Source: Acanthosoma haemorrhoidale (lineage: Eukaryota > Arthropoda > Insecta > Hemiptera > Acanthosomatidae). Taken from it: DNA of 64,000 bases. The position numbers and the translations under genes were made by a program. Positions 49,901-61,900 of the stretch are shown piece after piece. The stretch covers positions 85,669,474 through 85,733,473 of the forward strand of contig OV884011.1 of the NCBI GenBank assembly GCA_930367205.1. The letters are read 5' to 3'. Position 1 is the first letter of the stretch. Each line of letters starts with the position of its first letter. The notes beneath the pieces are model-generated. The model saw nothing but the letters and a program-made list of their open reading frames with translations, searched no databases and was not told the DNA's origin.

Positions 49901-52900
49901 TGTTTTCTGCCAATTAGCTCATCCTCCATGAGGGACTGGCATGTCTACCTTGGCTTCAGTTGGCTGCTTTGGTGCTGTTGGTTACATCTCTTAGGCTTAC
50001 ATTATTTTTCCAACTTCTTCAATCCCATCTTCTCTAACTCTTTCTTTATCCTTAACCCTCCCTAGTCGGTTTCCTTATGATAAACTATGATATAATTAAC
50101 TTTTCCCCTTTCATTGCCTGAGGGGCTACTTCTAAGCTACCATTGGTAATCTCACTTTGCCATGGAGCCAGTGCAAAAGACAAGAGGACTGCTACTGGCC
50201 ATAAAATGAAACTACTATGTATTCTGTAATGCTATGCTGAAGGAGTACTAAATTAAATAAATCTGCTTTACTCAGAGGCTACACAATGAATCGATATAGC
50301 CTGCAAACAAGAAACCTACCTGAACCCTAATCTTCATTTTATAAGGGGTTATCAAGCAAGGCCAACTGGGGCAGAGTAAATGAGGAATCTTGGTACTAGT
50401 TTGAAATACTTCCGCCAAGAATCAACTCCATCCAAACACGGAGGGAGTATTCGTTCAAATCAGAGACAGGCAACTGAAGATCTTCAATTACTATTGTAAA
50501 TAATAAGACACTATCACTCCAGTAAATGTTTGTGTCTGGAGACGAGTGTCTTGTGATTGAAGACTTCAGCTCTAATTTATCTTGATGGGGCTATGATCAT
50601 CATGACTCCTGAGATGGAAAAAGTGGAATCATGGCAAACATAAAGTTCTCTTCTACTTCTCAATTTGCCTGATCACACTTCAACAACTCCCGTTCTTGAT
50701 TTTGACTTGAAAGTAGTGTCCCATTGTAAAATCACATACCAGCTTTGGAGAAGCTACCACATGCCAGTAAAAATTGACATGAACATTGATTCTCCAGAAC
50801 TTGAGGTTCTGGGTGGAGCTTCCAGCTGGAATTGCCAAAAAGCAAACTTGGAGCTTACCAACAAATACACTTCCTCTGTTAATGCAAAGTCAGTTAAATT
50901 GAACAAAACTGCCAAGACGTTTGCTTCTGCCATACCTAAGGAATCATCCCCTACAACAGTTTCAGGAATTACAAGCCTTACAGGTCGTAAGAAATAGAGA
51001 CTGTGTAAGGAGTTATTCAAAAGCAGAATACTGGCCGAGATATTGCTCTCTGTTTAGAATAATAATGAACTATAAGAAGCATTATTCAGCAAGGCTGAAA
51101 AATTTAATAGCTTTAGTCAAGAAAAGAACACCATGGAAGGAAAGAATATTATCTCATCATGAATAGAAAATGGGAAAATTGTGGAAACTTGAAAAATCTA
51201 TGCATAGAGGTTTAAGCCTCTTAAAATAGAAAGGAAAGGCAAACTCCATGCTGGAAAAGTTGTTGCATAATTTCTGGTCAAAAACTTGAGTCTACATGGG
51301 AAAGCCTGACTGAAGTTGAGGAGCAGTTGAAGAAGTATCTAAGAAACGAATGAGAATCTATGGGTTGATTTAGATTCTTCTTTCAGCATAGTTGAGCTTT
51401 CAAATGACCTCAAGGCAAGAAACACACCAGGTGTTGACAATATTATGAAAGAAATCATAACTCACTTATGCAAAACTCTGATTCTTTCAGTTGTTTAACT
51501 CTTCCTGGAAAGGAGGAAGTATTCCGCAAATTTAGAAGGAAGGAACTGTGATTCTGATGTAAAGCTTAAACTTAATATTTCCCTAAAAAGAAGGCCATAA
51601 TTTATGCAGACAGTATATCTTTCAGGAGCATCTCCTCATCAATATTTGCTACCAGATATGGAACACAATCAGTATGTTCTACTTTGGTGGACAGAGTATA
51701 AGGACATAAAAATTAATTTACAAAAGACGAAGTACTCAATCTTCAGTTTAGTCCTACTATATTGGCGATTTTAAATCTAAAAATTGACTCTTTATCATCA
51801 AAAAGGACAACAACCCCACCACATACCTGGCAGTAGTCTTTGATCTAATGTTAACCTAGAAAAGCCACATTGATTAATGTTATATTAAGTATGAGAACCA
51901 AAAGGATCGCTCTTATGAAGAAGTCTCAAATCTCAAATTCGCATTAGGGAGCAGATCATCAATTATTTAGGCTATGGAAACCAGTGTTCATATATATATG
52001 GCATCACAAGCTGGAAAGCTGCTGCTACTTCAAAATTTTAGGAGGGTTTGCATTTGACTAAACCACGGCTTGTGGATTATAGCTGGATGCCTGAAATCAA
52101 TTTGAAGTTTGGTAATTTGAACTGCTGTAGAATTGAAGTAAAAGCCTTCTTCACAGAACAGGCACCCAGCATTGTCATCATTTTCATTCTGCTACTTCCC
52201 ATGAAATTGTCCAACCAACTCCGGTCTCTCCTCCATTCCAGGATTAGAAAGACGAGCTACTGCCTATCAACCTGAGGAACTCAACAACCTGGAGCACTTT
52301 TACCATAAGAATGAATACTGCAAATGAATAATAAATACTATAAATGTGTATATAACACAGATGGGCCTGCTAATGATAGATATGAATTTGTATGGATTTT
52401 ACAAACATTTTTGAGAAGGCAATCCCTACAGGCATTCTCCTCACTTACTGCTAAGCTGAGCTATTGGAAAAATGGGTGTCATCGAAAATTCTAAATAGAT
52501 GACCCTATTCTAAAATTAATAAAATCTAAATACTGACAGATAGTTCTTCAGTCTCTTGGATTTAAATAGAAACTAGCATTGGATCAATTACCAAGTTAGC
52601 TGGAAAGTCATGGATCTACAGTTTATGCTGGGCCACTTGGGAATAAGTGTTTATGAAAGAGCAAAAAAGCTAGCCAAGAAGGTTTCCCTTTAACCTTAGA
52701 TAGTTTTCAATCTTACTTTACAAAAAGTGAGGACACTGAACAGGCCTCTCATTGGCCAAAGATGTAACTGCTGGCAGACATCAATGTCACAACCCCAATT
52801 TTGGTAATAGCCATAGATAATAGCAAGCCCTCCTTGAGGGGAAAAATTATCTCCTTCTCTCCCACTGAGGACTGGCCACAGTAGAATCAAAGGCCATCTT

Positions 52901-55900
52901 TGCAAAAAGTTTGGTATTGAGTAAACTCCCTCCCCTCTGTGATTGTAAACAAGCAGACCAAGCCTCAGAACATATCCTTCCTTCAGTCCTGTGTTCTTTT
53001 GAAGTTGGCCACATCCTATGGATCTTGAAACCAACCTCTATGGAATAGAGGACCTTAAGAGAAACATTGAATTCCTTCTCTCGTCACCAGATCTCATCAT
53101 ATAAGGAAGAAGCAGAAAAAGAGGAATTGGCACAATAGGAGCTAATGCTCAAGAAGTGAAAATTCTGCAATTTTACCGTTGTTTTTTTATGTTCTTTCCC
53201 TCCTAAGTCTCAACGGAAGGAGTAAAGGGTGAAACTGTTGATATTTCTTCTGCACTAACATACCAGCACTTACTGTTTATGAGGTATTTTAATCTGAAGT
53301 CGTCTCTTTGAAACTATAGAATTAAACATCTCAATTATAATAACCACTGAAAATGTAAAAGTGGCAATAGGTTAAGTATATTTGAAATTTCTCCTTTTTG
53401 AAATGAAATCGAAGAATTACAGCTCATGTTAACCATTGAAGAGTTACAATGATAAGTACAAAAATTTGATGAATACAAAATGTCAGGTAATTGTGCCAGT
53501 TATTTGTATATTTGAAATTGCTATCATTAAAAGAAGGGAAATTGGTAAATATTTAAAAAAATAATAATGCTGCTTAGCTATAATATTGATGACAAATTTA
53601 TGCCTGGCTGAGAATACTGGAGAGGAAAACAGTGGTTGGGGTGGGAGTCCCTCTTTTCATTTGTTTTAACGACTCAATTATATATACTTTCATTGCTCTT
53701 CTCAATGCCTATAAATCTATATTAATGTTAGTATTTTCCAAATGTTCTTTAGACAATAGTAAAAGCTGCCAGTAAACTGGAAATCAATTCACCTTCAGGC
53801 GCTGGGAATTTGTTGCCATTAAAGTGGTTTTCTGTTTCGAGAAATCGTTACAGCCAGTCAACCTTTACAGCCAGTCAAGAATTTAAATATATTACTAACA
53901 AAGTATTCCTTATATCACAGGTATTCCTCTCTTCGACCAGTCTGGAATGAAATTTGACACAAGCCAGAAACGATCATTGCAACACTGCAAATTTCTTTTG
54001 AATACAGTACAATCTATATATACAAATATTACTAATCGGTATCGCTACATTCTAATGAGTGGTAAGTAATGAAGTGATTTTTAATATAAAACTAAAGTCA
54101 ATCAATTTTTTTTTTATTTATAAGGTTTTTGTAAGGTTTTATCAAGTACCTTTTGAATTTTTACTTTACATATTGTAAAGGCATTTTTAGACCATACAAA
54201 AATACCAGAATGGTTTGGTCTATAAATAAAATTAGTAATGAATAATCATGATTATTAATAAGTCAATACTAGCTATTACTTTGTGTGCATAACACTGATA
54301 AATATAAGATATTTTTATTTTTAGGTGTGGAAGAAAAGTTAACTGCCATGTCTCTTGTTCGGTTGTACTTTGACTGTTGCCTCAAGTTGATCTCGGTTAA
54401 CTTGTTACCAGAACCAAATGAACTTGGTAGACCTGTTGATTCTATCATGTACACTCATAATGACATCAGTGATTACGTCAATAACAGGTAAATCTTAATT
54501 CACAAATATTAAGGGTAGCACTCATTGTTACCATATTAAGGGAAATCAGTTTGTTGGGAAGCCTGTTAGTTGGAAAATCCCCCCCCCCCTTTGCGTCTAT
54601 TAAAGAGCTTGTTTATTTTCCAGAAACAAACCCTCAACATTTCATCCACTGCATGGAAAACTAAAAAATGATATAATTTTCCCTTAAAAACTAAGCCACT
54701 CCCATTGAAATCAGTCTGGCTGATTCCTTTTCTTTTTATACGCGGAATAGATTTTCATATTGTTAAGCCAGTCATGTAAGTAATCAATTGCTATTTGAAA
54801 AAATAATTTTGCCACACATGGACTTTGGATTTGAATCCTGCCCAGTGATAATTTTCATATAATTAAGTTTGGCCTGCCTAGAGTTAAAATAAAAAATGAA
54901 CCTCACTACCAGCCTTTGTCAGACTTAATACTATTTTATTAATAGAAATTTTTATTTCAAATAACCCTAGTTTTATACTTTTGTTATTCTTCCTCCCCTT
55001 CATTAATATGATGCCAGAATAGCATCTTCTGTGGACCTTTTAACTGTGGAAACCCGAATTGGATTCCTGTCATCACCCTTAAGATTTTGAAAGGTAATAA
55101 CATAGCTCCAGCCTTGCAACCTCCTCAGCCCTCATCTACATCTACCAACTACAGAGACTATATCTTGGTCTGTCTTCGACCAACTGTATCTGTGTGGTTT
55201 TAATTTTTTTTAAGTACGTTGTTACCTTTGGTTAAAATAAAGCCTCCTAACTCATCAATTTCTTAACAAATTTCCATTTTTAAGACTGTTAATAAACCTC
55301 ATTTCAATGATTTTTTGTTATAAGATTAAGTTTGTATGTTACAAAATCTGGAAGCTTATCAGTTGTTCATTACAGGACATAGAATATTATAGGTCTTATT
55401 TTTTTAAAAGAATTTCGTCTTTATATAAAAGATTTAATTTCAACACACTTATTTTTACAGAAGAAAAGAGTGCCCATTTCTTGGAGATAGTTTGATTGGA
55501 AAATCTGATGCCGAGAGTAAGTGGGAAGAAGAAAGTGGAATGGGTCGTTACCCACCTCCATCCATTCAGTCTGTTCTTAGGTTTTGCCTCCATCCTTCTC
55601 CTTCTATTGCCCATAAAATGTCTCTGTTGATTTACTTATTCATGGATATTATCAATTCTTACACACCAATAAGGTAAAACATTTAACATTTCCCAACAAC
55701 AAAACATTTTAAATTAATAAATTTAATAGGTTTTTATGCAATACAGGAATCAACAAGTATTGGAAAAAATAAAAAACTTTCAGCATTTGATGAGAGTATC
55801 GGAAGTTCAGTTCAAGATTGTTGCTGGATGTTGGTATCTCGATCACTCAATGTTTGAAGTAAATCTTTTTGAATTTTTAATGAATGAATTGTGTCATGCA

Positions 55901-58900
55901 ATTATTTTATTTTTTCTATTAATAATTTTTGTTGTCAGGAAGGGGTTGACCTTCTTTTAGATCCGAGGGTTCTGCCTTTAGACCTATCTGAAGATCAGCA
56001 TAGGGACATACTTCGTTTACTTGCATTTAAGGGGCAGGAAAAGCTAGCTCTCCAATATTTAAGGCTAAAATCACCATCCTTACATTTAGCTGATGATTTA
56101 AGGTATTATCTCTCTTGATTAAAATTCTTTTAATATTATTAACAATTAAAGTAAATACTCTTAAGCTATTAGCATTGTATTTAAAGTTATTTAAATTTTA
56201 AAGTCAATTAAGGTTACTTGGTTGGTAATTTGCTATTTTTGTTGAAATGCCTATTTATCAATTAAAATTAAGTGTGGGAAGACATAAGTTTACTTATTCA
56301 TGAATAGAAGAACAGTGCATTATTAGTAAGTACACCACTTAACCCGCCATTGCGTATTAACTATATTGAATGTGTTTATATATGTATTATAATGTTTTCT
56401 TTTCTTAACTAAAGTTTTACTTGCTTATTTATAAAGAGTAAAGAGACATTTATGAAAATTTTATTATGAAGAATAATTTGTTTTACAACCTACATTTAAG
56501 ATTATTTTAGGGAGTTGGTTTTAGTCCATATTTTTAGGTATTTAAATATTTCACTAAAATATGTACATGGCTATAGAAAGAAAACTTAGATATTAATAAA
56601 ATAAAATTTACCTAATTCTAGTATTATAAACAATGCTGTGATATACAGTAAAGTAGATATGTTCTTGATTGGTGCTGGATGGAATCTATCTCTTTTTTTT
56701 TCTGAATCTCTGTTTATTTATTTATTGAAATACTAGATATATACTACTCATTAATACACATTGATTGGGATAGGTTCCTTCTAGTGCAATCAAGCTGCAT
56801 TTTAAGGAGTGTCTAAAGTTAACAGAAATCAGATTACAGTAAAAAAAAAAGTCCAGATGACAGGACTCACATTTTGGGTTTGGGGGACCTAAAACTAACT
56901 TTACCCTGAATGTTACCCTCTTCAATTTCCTGCTGCCATAGATAAGGGAAGTATTCCATAGATAAGTAACCTAGCTTTAGAGAGGCTTTCACCCTCCCCT
57001 CCCTGCACCTTCAGCGATCGGTTGTTTAGAAAGCAATGAAAAGCTGCAGCTGCTTTGGGTGGGCATTCCCGTTCATAAAACATCCTGCACTTGAGTTAAA
57101 AGCTTGTGTGCAGTCTAGCAAAATCATAGCTATGGCTAGGTTCTTGTATAGGTTTTGCATAGCGTCTGACTAGTTTCTCAACGAAAAGTTCTGTACCGAG
57201 ACAGGCTTGAAATCCTGTCTTCTCCAAAGGGATGATGTCGTTAACTGCACAGAACTCTATGAGATAATTCAGAAGAATTTTCTCGTGAATTCTTCCCCAT
57301 GTGTGGTACTAGGCTGATCGGGACTTGGGTAGGGTTGTCTCCGCTCCTTCAGTCAGTAGTGGGTTAGAAATTGTTTGCTTTTACATATTAGGAAAGAACT
57401 GCAACCTGATAAGAGAATCGTACAGGTTGGCAAGTTGTACTATCCCTATGAAATAGATGTATTAAAAACAACAAATTCGCTTTCTTAGACATAACAAAAA
57501 CCCACTTATTTCTAATAAATGTATTATAATTGATCGTAAAAATAATTTTACAATATAAAGGTATATTTTTTAAAAGTGACAACCTAGGTGGAATAGTTAA
57601 AAACATAACTTATATAAGCAGTAACAGAGGGTTATTTACTCACTCTAGCGTGATAACCCATTACTGAATCAAGGCCAGAAATATAGTGCAGGATCTTCCT
57701 TTCATGAACTAGAAGGTTCTGGGGTCATCTTTCTTGAAAATAACCAAGGACTCTGAACCATAGATCAGTACAGTCCAAATAATGGTTTAGGACAGGCATA
57801 GCTTTGTACTTCTCAAAATTAGGGTGCTCCACTTATAATATTGCAGGCTTTAGGAGCCATCTGTTTGAGAATATTCCCTTATTTCTACAAGCATTTAATT
57901 GGCAGGCAAGGTATATAAACTCATTCACGAAGGCAAACTTAACCTGCCCATTTCCACTTTTTGTCCTGGTCTCACATTTTGCCCTGTTACCATGTACTTG
58001 GCCTTAACCTCATTGTCTGCAAGACCAGATTCCTTGCAAGTGTTTATGAGCTAGAAATGCTTCTGTGACTGTCTGGAAGGACCTGCCAATAATTTCCAGG
58101 TCATCTGTATTTCCTGTGATCTGGACTAATCTGTTAAAGACAATTACAGTAGGCTACATCTATTAAGTTCTATCTGTTCTGTTAGTTATAAGAATGTGGC
58201 TTATTTGAATCACAGTCCTGCCTTTTGAAGAAATCCATGTCCCCTTGTGGATATCTTTATTTTGTAAGAGCAAACTACCAATAGTTAAATTTCCCATGAA
58301 TCCCAATATTAGGGGAGTGAATTATTATATGTCACTGGCCCATTCATCTATCAAAACTGGTGTAGCTGATAGGCTTCTCTCACTCTTCTGACCCGGTACA
58401 CCAGCCGTACCACTGTAATATCCATCCCTATCTGATGTTATATAGTCGTGGACCCAGCCGAATACCACTGTCTTCGGCTCCATGCCTGTACTGGTGGTTG
58501 CTGCAGCCCGCCACCAAGAATGTTTCATAGGGATCTACCCCAACCTCCAAGGGGGAGGTCTGTTAACGAGATCTAAGGGTGCTGCCATTAACCTGTGAAA
58601 ACACAGCTCTTCTGCCAGCGCCGGCACACTATCTTGGAAAACCAGTACCTGGGTTACCATAGGGGGCCCTACCAAGACCCCCTTCTCTCATTTGTTCACT
58701 CCCGTGGCGGGTTGCTTGGTTTAAAATGGCTCACCAACAGCTAGGTGAGGGTGGTGTTGGGTAGAATGGGCTGAGGAATGGCTGCTTATGGCCATCAGAG
58801 ACATTACTTCCCCTTGAACCCCAATATTAGCAGTAATATCTAATTTCTTTTTAGCAATAACTTTCCATTTATTTTGTTTCTGGTAAATTTTAGAATGGAG

Positions 58901-61900
58901 CTGAATCTTCTTTTGAGTAATCAACTTGTCAACGAAGCTTTCTTGCTGCAACGCAAACATCCTGAAATAAGAGAAACTCTTCTTGAAGAGTTTTTTCGAA
59001 GTAAGTATTTAATCTCTAAGATCTATTTTGGTTGTTTGTCTTGAATAACAGTAATGTCCTAGGTATCTCTCTTATAGAAATGTGTATAATATAAAAATTG
59101 TAGAGGACTAAAAAAATTCTGCAACTTTTATAGCATTGCTTGATGTGTTCAATATGCATACATGCTGTAGTGACATTTTGGGTTCCTAAAAAATAGTTAA
59201 TAAATAAGCAATAAATAAATACATAATATGAAAGAGGATGCTTTAGGGCCTAGATTATTTCTAGATAGTTGCCTCAAACAACATATACCATGTGGGAAAG
59301 CTTCAGAGAAGTTAGGAAGCTGTAGGGTTTTGGACATAAGAATTTTCAACAGTTGTTTATAAATAGAGTTAATAGTCAGTTGATTTTCGGAACTTAAGTC
59401 AGTTGTCTGATTAGTGATAGCCACGCATACCATTAGGTGTTAAGTGGTCTTTAATAAACCATTTATATTCAATGTTTTCAATTGAAAAGGAGGAACCCAC
59501 CTGTGATATTAAGCTTTAAGATAATTAGTAAATTTATTTTTGTCAGATATATTATTACTTATTTATTTTATTTTTAAAGTCTCATTTTAGCTCAGATTAA
59601 AATGTGCAAAAGTTAAAATATATATTTTTTCTTTTAGGGTGCATTGAAAGGAAGCAGTTAGGCCAAGTATTTGGCCTTAACCTTGATCTTAAGGAAGAGT
59701 GTGTTTTAATGAAATATTTGAAGAGTTCTGGTTTAAGAGAAAGGGGTGATCTTCAAGTATTGCTGCTGTTATCGAAAGCGAAGTAAGTTTTTATGTTTAA
59801 TTCTTTATTTGTATGGATATCTTATAGATCAATGTATGAATGATAAAGTGAAGGTGCTAACTAAATAACAGTACAATTCTCTAATGCGAGAGCGATTTTT
59901 CCAAAGCGCATGTCACAATCTATCATAGCCACACTCTTCCCTCCATTGCAGTTCTAGTTGCATTGCAGTCATATATGTAGTTGAGGCCATATAATTTATA
60001 TAATTCTTCTTATTTTTTCTTAAGAACATCAGAGATTACAGACATAATTGGTCTAAAAAACACAATTTATTTTGTAAATTATAAACACAAAATTACAGAA
60101 ATACAAACAAAACAATATTAAATTATTATAATTGATTTCATTTCAATATTTCTCTTTACTGAAACAAAATCAGTTTTTATAGTTCTTAATTTGATATAAT
60201 GGAGTGAGTCATAAAACTAGATTGATTTCTTTTTTCTTGGAAATTCTAATCTACTGATCAGATTTATATGTTTTTCAAATCCAATTAAGGTTGACTTCCC
60301 TAGACTATACTAAATGGATTCATAAAATAAATTACATTGTCTTGCCTTCAGTTTTATGTTAGCATTCGGTTAAACAGCATGAAACTAAAATTTGAAATAT
60401 TGGCAATATTATGTCATTATTGGAAACTTAAGTTTTCCGCTGCTGAAACAACCTGATTGGGGTGGCAATTCGAAGAAGAGGATGATTTTTTTGAACGGAG
60501 TAGATGGACACCAGCCTTGAGAAGAAAGAGGGTTCTAGATCTAAATCATCACCTCAGATACGGAAGCTCTGTGGAGCTTTGGTGAGGCAAGCCCAACAAA
60601 AATTACTTGCAAATTGGCAAGTGAGCTTGGGAGTTTACTAATCCACCATAAATCGTAAGCTGCATAACTTGCGAAAAGTGAATCCCTTGAGTAGTTCTCC
60701 ATGAGTAGAAATTTGTCAATAAATTTTGACAACAAACCCAAATGACCATTATTTCATTAAAGGAATTGTTACTTGAAATGAAACGTGGATGTATTGGAGA
60801 AACCTTAAGACCAAGAAACAGTGACTGCAATCAGCCTGCTGTGCCAGTTGCTAAGCAAGGGAAATTTGAAAAAAATACAATGCTCTATATTTCTGCATAA
60901 TTGATTATGAATTCATTACTGAAGGTCAAACCATTGAGTCAGAAGTTTTTAATGATCAGTTACATAGAGTGTATGTTGTTGTGTAACCCAGCGTTACCCA
61001 TGATTAGTAAACAGAAATCAATGTTTCAACAAGACAATGCCTGAGCATGCACTTCTCGTTACACAAAACAAAAAATTTCAGAACTGGATGGGATTGAGCT
61101 TCTCCCTCACCCTGCTTACAGTCTGGGCTTACCACCTTCCGACTACTATCTGTTCTGGTTAATGGCTCACTATCTTCAATGAACACTTTCAATTCTGTGG
61201 ACGAGGTTTCAAATGGAGTTGCAGAATTCTTTCGTCATAACCTAGAGAGAGGTATTGTGAAAGAATCCGACAGCGATCCACTCTAAACCATAGAAAACAA
61301 CGGCATATACTTTGAATATAAAAAAATTGTGTTCAAATAAAACTATTGTTTAATTAGACAAGGAAAATGTCTTTCATATGTATGGTGGTTTGATATGTTC
61401 ATCTGTTTGTGTGAAGCGATATCGACTATAAAAATGATTTAATTGATCTGAAACTTTTAAGTTATATTTGACAACACACCCTTGGCTAGGCTTTATATGT
61501 TTTTTTTTAATATATTGTTGTGATATTTGATATTCTAAATTTTATTTATCAAGAATTTAAAATAAAAGGGCGTTAATCGACCCGCGTATCAAGAAGGCCA
61601 TAAAAACAAAAGAGAGGTTATGAAAAACTAGAGAGCGGGAGTGTTAGCGTCGTTCTATTGGGGCAGCCCCTGAAGATAGTGAGTGTTGAAAAACTTAAAA
61701 ATTCTTTTAGTTAATGGTGATTGGGCTTATAGGAGAACAGAAAAGAAGTTTTATGAAAAGAAGAAGGAATGAGGTGATATAATTGGATTTTGCAGACCAA
61801 GTTAAAGAAGGGCGAAGAAAATAGTTGAACCATAAAAAGAAAACGACATGAAGATTAGTAAATCTGGCCAGTCAGTAATAACATTAAGGTAAAATAATAA

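Noticed and set aside
50665..50997. 110-codon plus-strand ORF as a novel gene
   Set aside because: It matches the linker between endonuclease and RT of a decayed LINE, whose other parts surround it.
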